Shown: positions 26,242 to 40,818, numbered from the stretch's first letter. The stretch: 64,000 bases of DNA from Myoxocephalus aenaeus (GCA_038501785.1 JBAMJR010000170.1:4064001-4128000), one strand, 5' to 3'. A program made the numbers and translations. The notes: generated by a model from the sequence alone, not told the origin.

Positions 26242-28822
26242 ATATATTATGAATATGTAATAATTAATATTATATTTATATAGATACACATATAATTGCA
26301 ATCAATTCGGTCAAACGTCAAAAGACGCCGCTGTAGTTCAAAGTAAAAGTTAAATTAAAATCTTAAGTTATGAATCTTAACCTTTCCCTCCGTCAAACTG
26401 ATGTAACGTTACTGTGAATAAATAATAAACTAATAAAGATTCCTCGTTAGATCCTCAAAACTGAATTATATCTCATGTTTAACCGCTACGGAGAAATCGG
26501 AGCCAGCGGATCATTTCAAAAAGTCCTGCCGGGATCAGGCTGCTCTCGGCCCGGTGCCGGCGGGACTCAGCTGTCCCACGAGCCGGATAGATCTTTTTAA
26601 GTCGGCTGCTTCTAGATGAACGGACCACAGATTTGATGCTTAAACAACTAACTTCTCGCCTGAAAACATCCTAAAATGTCATGTTGTGACTCAACAACTG
26701 TATTATTTAGAGAACGTCAACTTTCAGTTGTGTGTACCAGCGCCATTGTTTGACTGATTACCTCCGCAAATTCCGTAACTGTACGCTGGCACCGCCCTCG
26801 TGGGTAGGGGAGGGGGGATCTGCACTCATGTGATTGGTTGAAAATGAGGGCGACGTCTGATTGGCTACGGATAGGTCCATATAGAAAAAATGCATTTACG
26901 AATCCAAAGGACGGCAGGGGAGTCTCATAAAAGCCACTCGTAAATGTGAAGCTTTTCACAAACAAATGCAGAAATATATTTGTGATTTTTTTTTAATACA
27001 TTGATATAAATCATTGGAATGTATTTGTAAACCCTTCTGTGTGCATTTGTAAATCAAATATATTTGTGAATTGTCCTGTGCGCATTTGTGAATCTTTCTG
27101 TGTGCATTTGCCATTAAAGAGACTGAATTAACCCCATATCATAGAGACTGTTTTGGGGACACCATGCCCATTGAGCACCAGGGGAAATGAGTGCAAAGCC
27201 ATAATTACCTGTCACCCACTTCACATGACACTAGTGAGTCCAAGTGCAATGGCCCATGTCACATGGGAACAGGAGAGACCCCGTGGTGCGGACATGTGGT
27301 GCTGCCCTGTAGGTTAGAATGAATGCTAATTGGAGAGTAAGAGGTACAGGAGAACGTACTCAATGTAACTGAATGGACATGTATAGCTGACATGTAATAA
27401 ATTGTACAGAGTATGCACATATGCACCACATTACGTATTCTTCAGATGAGTTGAAACCGCATTCCTTTTCTACTTCCCTTTATTCTTTTTTTTTAATTTT
27501 TAATTCTGCTTTTCCTTTGAACCTCTTTGGCAATTGTCTCATGCCATGCATGTTTTTTTTTTTTTTTTACTTTTCTGTGTCACTGACATTCCACTAGGGC
27601 TTCCTGGCACAGACACCAGAGTTAATGAATCTTGACCCTGTGGCTATTGGTTGGACATATTTTATCTGGTTAATGATTAAAATCAACACAATGCTTAAAA
27701 TCAACTAAATGGTAAGAACAGCCGAGGTAAACAAACACAACAATGCATTCCGTGTATATTTCATGCTGGCCAAAGGAAAACAAATACACCCCTAAAGCCC
27801 TTTTCTATGATGTCGGAAACATTCAGGGAGGAGATCAAATTAGATTTAAAGTTCAAATATAAAATGTTCCTTGTTTCCAGACCATATCTTTTCCTTTTTT
27901 ATTTGGCAGCCTCAATGAGAATGGGGGCTGTTTGAAATAACATTTATGGTATTAAACTACCCAGGAAGTTGAGAAACACCAGGGAGATGTTGCAGAAGCT
28001 GACACACTACTTTGTGCTGCTTTGTTTGAAGTCAGTTTGACCAGAAACCACTGGCAGAGAGCCACTGTTCTGCTTTGATTTGATTAGTTCACAGTTAGAA
28101 ATAGTGCACAGTGGTCGGCAGGGGACAAGTTTTAGAGCAAACCACAACCAAAGATTATACATAATCAGAGATTCCACTGTGTTTCATTTTAAGAAGTTAT
28201 TCAGGCCGGCAATTTTAAAGTTTGCTTATGTTGAAACCGACATTGTCCTGTATTAACATTTACTATTCACATTACCAATCACTTGAATCGTGTTGTGTTT
28301 TAATGCGAATAACCTACTACTACTAGACAACTTAAACAAAGTATAAGCAAATAGTTGATGATGATAATCCATATTTTATTTTATTTAGCTTTGCCTGTTA
28401 GACATATTCTGATCAATAATCGTGAAACTGTGATATATTCCCTCTGATAATACCATATGTAAATGTCATTTGACATGATCTCGTGTTATTGTCTGACAGA
28501 AAGCACCCAGAGTACTGCATGCCGATAGCTCATCCAGTCTATAGCCTCTACCTACGGACCTGAATTGACCGAGTTAAACCTTAACCAGCCTGTCAAGTGA
28601 CTTCACTTGTACGCCTCTTTGTTGATATTTAGGTATTTGTAATGCTATTTGGTCTCAAATATTCTCCACTGTCAGGTTTTGTTCCTTTCTCCCCTCACTA
28701 AACACTTATGGAAAATGAAGCGTGTTATGTTTACTTCCATACTAAAAGTGTACGGGAGCAGAAAAGCCGAAAATGGTGTGCACCAAAAGAAAAACAACCA
28801 CCACACGCCTGCATCAATATAT

Positions 28823-28825
<3 letters not shown>

Positions 28826-28913
<88 letters not shown>
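28826..28913. repeat. (AC)44 microsatellite
   Basis: A pure AC array of 88 bp, preceded by a short AT run. Confidence 0.96.
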
Positions 28914-28914
<1 letters not shown>

Positions 28915-30249
28915 ATATAAAGGGCATTCATAAACGACCCAGCCCAGAGAGCAGTCAAGGTATTTAGACTGGAAAGAATTACAGTCAGCAGACAGCGATG
29001 TTTGAGCTGAAAATGATATCAAAGCTTGTCGGAGACAGCTTTTAAACATATTTATTCTATTATAGATGATATTCCACAGCATCTATTCAACAATATGTGT
29101 ATCATAACAAACTCCATGCCAAATGTGGCTGCCAGCAGTTTAATACCATGTTGACATTTAAACTGTGGCCTTCCCCGGTCCCTGACCTTCTGCCAGAGCA
29201 CACTCACATACCGTAAAGCATGTTAAGACCATATATTTACCATGAATAATGTACTGAAGTGGGGAAAGTTACTACTTTTGATTTATTTATGTTTCATAAA
29301 ATAGTCGCAGCTCTGTATACAGAAATCCCTGCACTAAACAGTGATAAAGACGTGTTTAAATTGCATGTGATACTCATGCAATGATATCATGTCAACTTAT
29401 ACACAATTATTCTCCATTCAAGCCATTGAACATCAACAAGGTCTCATGAGATATTTAAGGCAAATTGAAGCTAAACGTGTTGTGTTAAAATGTTAGCAAC
29501 AACATTATATTGTATATTTATTTTTTTACAGTTAGAGTGTTAACGTCTGATGAAATTAAACCATGCTTTCAAATTGTTTGTAAAAATGTAATGTTGGTAT
29601 TAAGTACTAATATGGGTACTCATATGGGTACTCAAGTGCAAGCACTTAGTCTAAAAAAAACTATTATTGGTGCATCCCTGATTATATCATATTTCCCACT
29701 GTGGCTCTTGTAATCTAAGTATTGCATAACGCTGTGTAATTACATAACTGTAAACTTCCCTGTATAGTTAATACAAAGAAAGTTCAACATTCTATTTTTG
29801 TCCACACTTACAAATATAACATTACACAACCTTATGTTAATTTGTTTCTGCTGAACCTGTGCTTATGCTTAGACATAATTAATTAATTGCAGGGTTCAGT
29901 ACCTCCAATAAGGTTAAGAACCACTGCTCTAGAAGCATCAACCTCATCATAAACTAATGCTTATTGATAAAGCAAGAGCTCCATAACAGCTAGAGAGAAA
30001 AACAATGGGACAATGGAGCAATGCATCCATCCCATGGACACTATGACTTCTTGTTTAAAAAAATCCATTAGCAGCTGAACTGAACCTTTTTGACTTTTGG
30101 TCCATTCATTTGTTTACATGTTCTTTATGTTATTTTTTGGTTATTTGTTTTGTTCTTGCACAAGGATTGCTTGTTCATGCTGGAGGCTATTGTTCATTTA
30201 ATACAAAAAAGTGGACTGTTGTTTGTATCCAAATAGTAATCTCTTAATA

Positions 30250-30623
30250 CAGGGTTCATACACATTTTGACCAATGCATATCCATGACTTTTCCATGAAT
30301 TTAAACCAAATTTCCATGACCAAACATTTTGTGAAATCTCGGTGTATACATGAAAAAGTGAGAAAATGTAATATTTAAACTAACAATGAGAATTCCAAAG
30401 AATACAATATACCTTAAATGACACGTCGATGAGCGTCTTTCTTTTAAAAGCATACTAATTATTTCAAACTCAGCATAAATTAACAACATAAACATATGAA
30501 CATTTCCATGACTTTTCCAAAACTTTTGGGATTTTGTGTTTTTCAAGGACTTTTTCAGGCCTGGAAATAACCATTTTAAAATTCCATGACTTTTCCAGCT
30601 TTTCCATGACCGTAAGAACCCTG
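30250..30623 (+). mobile_element. 374-bp hAT-like MITE with CCATGACTTTTCC motifs
   Basis: The ends are CAGGGTTC and GAACCCTG, a perfect 8-bp inverted pair of hAT type. TTAATA occurs directly outside both ends (30244-30249 and 30624-30629), a 6-bp direct repeat that may be a decayed 8-bp duplication. The motif CCATGACTTTTCC recurs at least three times near the two ends (about 30282, 30507 and 30583) and CCATGACC occurs near both. It is non-coding. The class is inferred from the termini. Confidence 0.75.
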
Positions 30624-30683
30624 TTAATAGCAGACTGCATTGCTAATATTGTGAGACAGCATAATACATCACTAGTGAAAAGA

Positions 30684-30686
<3 letters not shown>

Positions 30687-30757
<71 letters not shown>
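30687..30757. repeat. (TA)35 microsatellite
   Basis: A pure TA array about 60 bp after the end of the hAT-like element. Confidence 0.95.
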
Positions 30758-30765
<8 letters not shown>

Positions 30766-32503
30766 AATGATGCTGAATATCTAATCAAAATCATTCAAAC
30801 AACCCATGTAAATTGCTCTTTGGCAAACAATTACTGTTGTGCATCTCTCCTAATCAAAGACAATTTTACCAGAGCGAGCAGCAAACAACATCCAAGGAAA
30901 GAATCCCATAAGAGCTCAGCAGGTTATAAAACCCTCGCAACCCCTCCCTTTAAATTACAGCTGCAAGCACACACAGGGCCATTATGTGCCCCTAAGTAAA
31001 ATGTGTATTAGTCCCTGTCGAGGAAAAATAGAACATTATGGTTGTAGGATTTGATCCACGTCTATACTCGTCTTTCGCCTCTGTCATCACCCTTTCATTT
31101 GGCCAACTCCCCGACTTAAGGGGACGAGCCTCATTTTTCAATTAGGCACTAGACTCACTCATGCTTCACTGCTTTCTCATCACCCTCATCTACTCTGCCC
31201 CCACCTTCCTCTCGTATGCTAATAGGAAAGAGGGAGAGAGAGAGGGGAGGGGTGGTCGAGGGGGAGTAGATAGAGACGCTATTGTAGATCGGCTCTGATG
31301 GATGCAGAAGGAGAAGGATGTGTTGCTGGAAGGACTCCCTCTGCTTCTCCTTTACTCACTTTCAGAAAAAACAAACACGTGATTGCTTATTATCACTAAT
31401 TGTTACATCAAACCCTTCATATATCCATCGATTGACAGATTAACAATTTATTTCGATTTTACGTATTAAAGTCCCCTGCTTCCTTATGCAATACTACCAA
31501 TAGGTTGCCCAAATTTTTTATAATTCAGCGTAGACTGAAGATCTTACGTAGTACGCAATGTATTCAATGATGGAGATAAGAAAACACGCAAAACTGGTTT
31601 AAAAAAAAAGCTAAATTACCATTTTTTCCTATTTCAGACACCTGCAGGGACTTAATGCTGAGGAAGCAGGCTTTTTCAGTCGAGCGGCAGGGTTGGCTGT
31701 GTTTTCTTTTTTTTCTTTTTTTGGTTGACCCAGTTGGTAGGCACATAGAATATGCAACTAAGACACAGACGGAAGAAACAAACATCATGGTGCTTTCACA
31801 TTGAAGAGAGGGAGAACGAACGATAGCATTAGGGAAGAGGCAACAGAATATGGGAGCCATGAACGTAGAGATTCGCAGTAGAGCAGACTAAATAAAAGGG
31901 AGAAGAAGAGTAAGAAAAGAGAGGAAAAAAGATGTGGAGAAAACAGGCAAAGATGGAGCGCAAAGAATGCAGTAAGACACGCAGAGATAAGACTTCTCTT
32001 TTATTCCCAGTAGATATTTTCAGAGGCTTTGCAAATGTTTCTAATTCCCTTTGCCTCCATTAGCCCCCTTCTCCATAGCTACAGATTAAGCATGAATATA
32101 GAGTTTGCAAGTAGACGAAGAAGAGAAAGAATAGAATGAGACGGGATCAAGGAGTCTGGTGGTTGCCATGGTGATGGGAGGGGAGAGATTCCAGAGTGGT
32201 CTCAGCCATTACGCAGTGTGTTGGAGAGATGGACTGTGCAGCACTTAGGCTTATTGCAGTGTGGGCTGAACAGATATCTAATATAGACGAGACGGGCTCG
32301 CACCAAAATGGTGGATATGGTAAGCACAGTCCAAATAAAAAGAGGCTGTAGAATACTGAGGTTTTACTGCCAAAAGCTGTGCTGAGAAAAGCCAATCAGG
32401 CTAAGGAAAAAAGACATTTATCCCATCTGAGAAAATGGAAGGACAACCAGTGAGTAAAAGCCTCACACACATACCCAGTGACGTCTACACAGAGACAGAC
32501 TAA

Positions 32504-33008
32504 TACTGCGTTCACACCAAACGCGTTGCGAATAATCGAGACGCGTTACTCGCGTCAGTTTACTCGCTCGACAATAATGCTGCGTTCACAAACGCTTCGC
32601 GAATGTTACTCGCGCCTGAAAGGGGCCGTGGCTTACCGTTTTCGCCATCCACCATGGAAATAACCACCCATTCTGCTTTATACTTGTTGTGTAAATTCCA
32701 CATACGTCGGAACATCAAACTCCATCGTGTCTGGGTTCATAATATTATCCGTAGTCCCACAACAGCGTCTGAATGACGGCCGCTACCAGCACTACTTCAG
32801 GCGGACCAGCAGCAGTTTGATTCAGCAACGACAGGACGGCGGTGATGACAGGCGGAGCTTCTCAACGCTGATCGGCTTACGCCACGTGAATATGAGTTGA
32901 AATATTTAATTCAACCCATTCGCGCCACGTCATTCGCGCCTGTGCATTGACTTTGCATGTAAACTACTCGCGCGTCAAATTCGCAACGTGTTTGGTGTGA
33001 ACGCAGCA
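32504..33008 (+). mobile_element. PIF/Harbinger-like MITE, 505 bp
   Basis: The ends are CTGCGTTCACACC (from 32506) and GGTGTGAACGCAG (to 33006), with one mismatch in the outermost two bases. TAA lies outside both ends (32501-32503 and 33009-33011), matching the TWA target duplication of PIF/Harbinger. The interior is rich in CGCG words (ACTCGCGC, CGCGTC), unlike the AT-rich flanks. The left end is partly duplicated inside the element: GCTGCGTTCACA recurs at about 32580. No transposase frame is present. Confidence 0.85.
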
Positions 33009-33395
33009 TAAGGCACACAAAACAAATCTCCCTCTACAGCGAAGTACAACCACTCTATTGATAACCAAGAACAACAGTTCACATCATTGGCTAGGGAGTG
33101 GGTCATATGTAATAAGCAACCACAACAACAGCTAAATAAAGGACAGTAGCTATAGTATTAAATATTAGCATAATACAAAAGGAGCAAGATCCAAATTGAG
33201 AAACAATCTTTTGTTATAACCAATGCGTACGAGAGACTTACTCCTCTTCGCAAGCAACAGTTGTGATCTATAAAAACACATTTGACACCTGTGAGAAAAC
33301 ATTTGGATACAGGGTAAATTGGCGACACAGGTAGTGAGGTGGTGAATGGATATCAGATTGAATAATGAAGTTTTTCACACATTCAATTTCACTTT

Positions 33396-33760
33396 AAAAA
33401 AAATACTTCACCCACAAAATTACCATTTGAATGTCAATCACCACTTGAAACCTTGAATTATTGAAGAACTCTTTTTTCTTGCCGGCCTCCCTCCATGTTT
33501 GAATGGAGAATTGGAAATAAAACAGAGTAAAGCCTTGATGAATTGAAATGAAATAAATTCCTAATTGGGGTCCAGGTGTCACACCAGCAAAGCTATATCA
33601 ACGACTGGATAAATGAGACTAAGATTATACTTTACAAGCTGTGTGAGAGTTTAACAGAGTTTTGCTTTTGTTAAACCTGGACCCCATTTACATCAATTAA
33701 TGAAGGATTAAGTGCAAGAAAATCAACATTTTCTTCAACAATTCAAGGTAACACGCAGTA
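33396..33760 (+). mobile_element. Interspersed repeat with inverted internal arms
   Basis: CCTTGAATTATTGAAGAA (33451-33468) and TTCTTCAACAATTCAAGG (33731-33748) are inverted copies with one mismatch. TGGGGTCCAGGT (about 33566) and ACCTGGACCCCA (about 33677) form an exact 12-bp inner inverted pair. The left end, ACTTCACCCACAAAATTACC, resembles a repeat I associate with percomorph fish genomes, in which the right end mirrors it. Here the right end is degraded. Boundaries are approximate. Confidence 0.6.
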
Positions 33761-33894
33761 AGTAACAAATGCAAATTTCTTTAATATTAAACCTTTATCC
33801 TTGATCCGCTTTCTCATAAACATGTAAAGCAGCAGTTTGATGTGTGCTTGTGCGAGTGAAACAATACTATTCCAAAAGCACCTTTCAATTGTAA

Positions 33895-34012
<118 letters not shown>

Positions 34013-36046
34013 GCAGTTACCTTTTTATCTAACGTTGGACTTTGACACTGTAATATATTCACCAACAGGGGACTCCTTAGACAACAGGGGACATTATGGA
34101 AGTCCCCTCTAAATTATGCTCAAACAATGTCTAAAACCAACTGGTTTAACCATTTATTTTTATTTTAGTTTAAATCAGTGCTCAGCATTGCTCCTGCTGG
34201 CGGGAAGGCTCACTCACGCACGTCCTCATTAACACTCCATTGTGTGAGTAGCTTGCAGTCCCAGGCCCTTCTTTCAGACTGAAGATGGGCTACTTGGTGA
34301 AGAAACCAGTCTCTTGCAACATATCATTTTTGATATGATGCAGTCAAATTGTCTGCCATGTCAAAGGGTGAGTAAGTGTTTTTTGCCAGGTAATACCGAA
34401 TGGCAGAACATTAATGAGTAATGCTCATCAACTCTCCCAACTCTTCTGTTTGCATTGCCAATGCCAACCATGTTTGATAGAGCCTTGATCAGAAACAGTT
34501 CAGTTATGTGTTTGCAGGCATATCAAGATTACATTTTTGTTTTACTGATGTCTGCTCTCCCACAAGTAGTGACTCACCGCTGTGTTTTCCATGAAATCAT
34601 ACGGGTGAAAACCTCACCTAGCCTTTCTGCAAATAAAACAAAACACATTTTCGTCTGTGCATTTCTGTGTCTTCGGTGACCAACCAGGTCCGGTAAATCT
34701 TGATTCTGTATTTTGCTTAAATTATACCGGGCAAAGCTGTATGAATGACTATGCCGTGCTAACCAGAGCTTATCGAAACAGGCCGGTCTTCAGCTGATCA
34801 TGACCGAGAGAAGTGGTTAGCTCCAGGTTCATCCGGGAGCCTTCGATGCATGTTGTTATGGTTCTCTATAAAACACCAGCTTCAGTAAAACTGTTACTGC
34901 AGTTGCTGTAATTGTTTGCACAGTTCATCACAAATGCCCTGGTGTTTCTGGTGGGGCTGTTAATTACACCCTCTCAATCACTTTTCCTCGAGAATGCAGG
35001 TCCAATATAGTTGCTACATAAATCTGCATCTGTTCCGAGCAACAAATGGCATCCTTATGTATAGTGGATGTATTTGTGTACGTGGTGCAGCTTTTACTCC
35101 ATGGAGAATGTCACAGTGACAGGCAGAGACTCTGTAAGTGTAGGGGCTGTAAGAAGCGTAAGAAGTGCTTCTTATTAGAGTCGGGTTCAAAAGCTTGAAC
35201 TTCATTAATGTTAAATGGAAGCCCAGCTATTATGGCTGTAATTTTATTGAATGTATACACATTTTCTTGGAAAATGTGGGCTGTCGGGAACGTCCGGGTA
35301 AGCAGAGCTTCCTCTCTGGCAGATTGTGGCTGATATTAGAGTCTGGCATGGGAATCGGTCACCAGCGTGTCTGACTGTTAAATGCTTCTGACACTTAATT
35401 AATGGCTGATTGTTGTGCGGCAGTTCTCCGTCAGCCTAATGAAGACTGTTTCTGCTCACACACAGTTTTACATAAACACACACTATATGTCAATATTCCA
35501 ATGCACCAGAAACATTCAAGACTACACTCAAGACATGTCGATGGATTTTGTGCAACTGACTTTTTGTTTTAAGCCTTGTGTTTCATCTTCAACACTAAAT
35601 TAGTGAAATTATTTTTTCCTCCAATAAATTGAGATGGCTATTTAAAAAATATATTGTTAACTGGCTCCATAGATATAGTCAAATGTTTTTGATTTTGAAC
35701 AATTTTAATAATTTGCACCAGTTAACATTCATAATTAAGAATATGTTCTGTATTGATGCATTATATTGTTCTTAACTTAAAATGACGTGTGATGTAGTTT
35801 TGTAGTTACTATTACTTACTATTTTATGGTGAATCCCACTTTTTGGGATTATTGTCATACACAACCAGGCACATCGGCTTTGCAAAGCACAGCAAGACAC
35901 ACTCATTTTTTTTGGGCATCTACCATCATTCCATCTTGCTCTCTGTTTGTTTTCTGGGTGAATGAGCGGCAAGACGGGGTCTGGTCTGCGGTCAGGACAA
36001 GTTGTTGTTTTGCTGGAGTGGAAAACAACACTCCCACACCATAGTT

Positions 36047-36172
<126 letters not shown>

Positions 36173-36678
36173 GCACCGAAGACATTCAAGCGCACATTCA
36201 CACAAATGGACACAGGAGTGCACACTCAAACATAGCATGATGCATCCGCTGCGCAGTGGAGCATGTACATAAAGGTCAACCTTCCCTGTGAACCCGTGGC
36301 TTTGGGTGAGTTTATTTGCTGTGCCTTCCAGCAGCCCATGAAGTGTGTGCATTTGTCCATCTAGAACACCACTATATAGCGGTCTGTGTGGGCGACTACA
36401 TATGCATTTCTCACTAGGGATGACACTATGTATAAAAGTATCAATTAACTCACCCAAAATAGAGGTATAGGCTGTGTATGTAAAGCATAACATAAATTTT
36501 TTCGGAAGCAGTCATTGTTTTTCTTTTCTTTTTTGTCTCTTGTCAGACGGGTCCAGTCTATTTATTTTGTACGGATCACATTCTTCTCGGTGACAGATGG
36601 TGCGTCCCTCTAACACCCATGTATTTATTTGTCGCTAGTAATGATCTGTGTACAAAAGTAAATAAGTAAATTAGTAAA

Positions 36679-36796
<118 letters not shown>

Positions 36797-39700
36797 GACA
36801 CATTTTTAGCACAGTTGAGATTGAAATTGGACTTTATTTTTAGAAATAAATCTTGCTCTTCATTATTTATTACTAAAAGTAATGTTGAAGCTGTTTTTCT
36901 CCATGTATTGGATGTTATTTATGGGCGGCCAGTTCCAGTTGCAAACCTTCAGATGCAGTATATCACCCAGCCTTAAGATCACTGGATCCAAACTGTTTTT
37001 TTTTTTTAATTGCAGCCTTCTTCATTGCTATTTGTGTCTCCCCTTTTTGTATTCATACCTCGGCAGGATTGAACATGAAAATCCCTTAATGTGTTTTTCA
37101 GGGTTTCAAATTAATAAAAAAGCATGATGGTGAAGATGAATTTACCGAGGCAGCTCGCCCAAGTCACATCTATGTGCAGGAACCCCTCTACCCTGAAGCG
37201 TTGCATATTTGCTGTTTCTCTGGTGTTCAAAAAAATGCAGCCCTAAAATCAATCCATGATTAGAAATGAGCTCCATTTTAATGAAAACTTTTAGCAATTG
37301 TGAAAAGAAACATGTAGTTTCCCTGGAAATGTGACCCTGTGGTATGGGGATGATTGACTGAGTGCCCCGGAGCAAGAATATGTGTCTGTGTGTCTTGCCT
37401 GTATGAGAGTGCACGTGTGTGTATGTGTGTGTGTGACTTTGTAACAGGCTGAACACATGTTGGTGGATCGCAGCAAAGGGAGCCTGTTCCACTGTGGGGA
37501 AGCAGCTAAGGTGTGAGCTGTGTGACAATGGCACAAAGTGACAGACAGACTGAGGCGAATACTAGGGCAGTGGGCGGGATGTTTTGACAGTGTTTGCTGT
37601 GTGTGTGAGGGTGTGTGTGTGTGCATTTTTTAAATACACACACATACAAAGTTGTCTGTTTTGCAGTCAGGCAGAGTGGACACTGAGGTGCTTCTCTCAT
37701 GCCTGTCTTTATTTTGGCTTCTGTGAAAGGCTCTCTGTTTCCACACTGACAGACTACACACTGGCAGGGCTTACCCTCACTGCATCCTAACAAAGAGAGT
37801 GGGAGATTGTGAGGAAAACGAGGGGGAGACACAGGAAAAGAGACATCAGCTGGCGGAGAGGGGTTAGCCACAGAAAGAAGTGAGGTGGAGATGGAAAGAT
37901 AGAGCATATGGAATAGGAGATGAGGAAAAATGGGACTAGAGATAATGATTTTGAAGTGTGAGGGGAAAGAAAGACAAGGATGACTCACAGCTGTGAGGTA
38001 ATGGATTTAGCGGCGAGGGAATTTTCCTGCAAACAGTACGACAGGAACTCAAGGAACGCCACATGGCACATTTGCTGCACTGCTACTCATGCACAGCGCT
38101 CATCCTCTCCAAAGCCATGCATTTTTTAGTCAGTAAGGTCATCTTCCCAAAAAGCACTAGGAACCCAAACTGCTCTCACGTCTCCTCTGACACTCACACT
38201 TATTTATTGGGTTTTGACAGCATGAAATGTCACCCAAAACACTTCCTCCCCTTTACCTCTTTCTGTTTGACTTCTTCAAAAGGTTGCTAATGTTGATATT
38301 CCTCCACTGTTTATGTGCACCCGTCTTGCACACTAATTCTGCCACTTTATGAAAGCGTGTAATTAAGTGCCTTGGTTGGCCTCTTGTAAATGTCATCGTT
38401 TCAGTCCTCTGGATCGTAGACTTTGATTTAGACTAATTAATTACATCCTTGGTTAACCCTTAGCAGCGAGCGGGTGATTGTTTTCCTTTTGCAGCTGTGA
38501 CCCCTTTTTAGTGAGGGGTATTGGGATGAATTATATTCTTCAGTTCTTTGTACGATGTGCACACTAACTTTACAAAAAAAAAAAAGGTGACCCATGACTG
38601 GTCTGCAACTAGTTTGACTGTTAGTTTGATAATTATTTAATCTTTTGGTGTTCTTCTTTTCCTTTTTTATGCTAACGTAGCTGAGCGAGACCAGGATCTG
38701 TTAAATCAGATAGGTGATGCTGTTTTGCCCTCATTGTTCTCTGTGAAGTCAGCTGGAGGTGATGTATAGTAGCCCCGGTGTGTTTTATGTAGAGCGAGCA
38801 CTCTGCCGGATTGTTTATTTAAAATATGTATATAATAACTTTTAAATGCCCTTGTCATTTACTGGTCATAAGGTGATTTAGGAGGCAATTTGGCCATGTG
38901 TGCTGTCATTAATCTGACATGCAGGTAACACACCCTTATTCCCAGTCAATCAGCAATCCACAGGTTTCCCAGTTTTAGCCAGCAGCCATTGCTTTTGAAA
39001 AGACCATTGATATTGGTTGACTTTATCAGCTGTTGCATATTTACATTACTCTTTGAGTTGAACAAAGTACAAAATGAAAAATACTTGTCTCTTCTTGTTG
39101 ACCATTTATCTCTGAACCTTACTTCTACTCCTTTTCTTTTTCCATACTTCCATTCTCCTACTTTCGTTTTGCTCCATCTGTCTTGCCCTCCCTAACGGTA
39201 CTTTTTATCCCTCTCTCGCACCCTCTATCTCTCATCAGGATTAGCCTCCTTTGCTTGTTAGCGTGCTGACTCTTTCTCTCCCTCTCTCCCACGTTTGTCT
39301 CTTCATACAATCCCTGTTTTGTGTGGATTAGTGCCCGTATTGTCCTCGGATTAGGGTGTCATTGTTTCTGAGCTGGGATGAGGAAGAAACTTGCTTCTAA
39401 ATATGCGTATGAGTGCGTTTGTACAGTATATGCAAATGTGTATCCCCACTTGAGACCGAGGTGATGAATCTCCTTTTGTACGACGAAGCTTTTTTTACAA
39501 CATGCAAGCTGCACAAAGTAGGATGCTTTGTAGTGCCTGATGGAAAGCTCTGTGACTTACGTGCTTTGTCGTCTTCACTGCCAAGAGTCGATGCAAGAGT
39601 GTGTGCGAGGCGTAAGCAATATGGTTGATAAAACTTGCAAATTAGTGTCCACTTATGCATTGGTAATTGAAGGTCAGGCTGATGGGGAAAGGAGCACTTG

Positions 39701-40749
39701 AGGGTGTAAGGAAGGGGAGTTGTGATGGAATTGTCATGTTTTAATGTCATGTTCAGTCACTCATCATAGAAAGGGAGAGACTGAAAGGGAGAGAGAGTAT
39801 ACCACTATTAAAGGAGGTATCTGTATTGATCGCACGGTGGGGGTTCCGCGTTAGCTCGGTGTGACAGAGACACTCAGCGGGTGGGAGGCAGAGGGGGCCT
39901 GCGGGGACGCTGTGACTATCGAGATGCGCAACAAATTCCAGGCGATATCATATCAGACTTCTCATCTATTGTTTGTTACAGTATGGGATTTATTGGCTTA
40001 TTTACTCTCCTCTCTTGCAGGTAACTTGGTGTGACAGTTTATTGATCCAGAAAATGTTCAGCTGTTGTAGTTAAAAGTTATCAAGAGTGAGTGTATTGGC
40101 CGTCCTATCTTTTTTGCCAGGTATTTGTTTCCCCTCAACTGTGTCTTCCCTATTAGTGTGATTGGTATTCAGCTTTTAACAACCTAAAGTGTATTTACTA
40201 ATGACTCAAGTGTAGACAACTTTAATAAACCTACATTTATCATGAAGGAGTAGTGCACTCTAATACATCATTAAGATTGCCTTGCATGCATGCTATCATC
40301 CATGATGAAATACCCAGTAACAGTTATGAACAGTATCCATTGCATTCTTTTCCATTGCTTTAATTGATATCAACCAAGCAGCTCCCTCTTGGCTGCTATC
40401 TTTAATCATTTCTCCGTTTACTAGGCTGCTCTAATGTGCAGCCATTCATCAGGCCAGATGCCTCCACTCAGACCTGATCGACCGTTGAGTATTCACTTGT
40501 TAGCCCCCTAAATGATAAAGGTCATGTTTAAGGTCTCTGGTAAGTTCTGACTGTAGTCAAAGCTTTGTTGACAAGTCTTGGATATTTATTTATGACATTT
40601 TTGAATCTGTCAGTGTGCAAATGTAATTTAATTACCAATGCTGTTAATATACATATATGATTGAAGTCATGGTCACTGGGTATAGGATTGCTGATTGTTC
40701 TGTATCGGATTGTGAATAAATCAGTCTATACGGTGATAAACTGCAGTGC

Positions 40750-40752
<3 letters not shown>

Positions 40753-40815
<63 letters not shown>
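40753..40815. repeat. (AT)31 microsatellite
   Basis: A pure AT array of 63 bp, followed by AGGGATGGGAATCACC. Confidence 0.94.

Positions 40816-40818
<3 letters not shown>

Larger units (their letters stand above)
25429..27136. mobile_element. 1.7-kb fold-back element with ~660-bp inverted arms
   Basis: The left arm (25429-26093) and right arm (26475-27136) are near-identical reverse complements, separated by a 381-bp spacer containing an AT array. The termini are TATGGGGTTAATTCAG and CTGAATTAACCCCA. TATCATAG occurs exactly at 25421-25428 and 27137-27144; it can be read as an 8-bp target duplication, or as a 6-bp one (TCATAG) with longer termini. Subterminal ACAAATGC(A/G)CACAGA motifs repeat several times. 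The arms differ mainly by an insertion of about 20 bp near 25970 in the left arm. No transposase is encoded. Each arm has an 82-aa frame that is simply the same arm sequence. The superfamily is unresolved. Confidence 0.9.

Noticed and set aside
29892..29935. hAT-like end text (GGTTAAGAACCACTGCTCTAG)
   Set aside because: Only one end is visible and it is too short to support an element.
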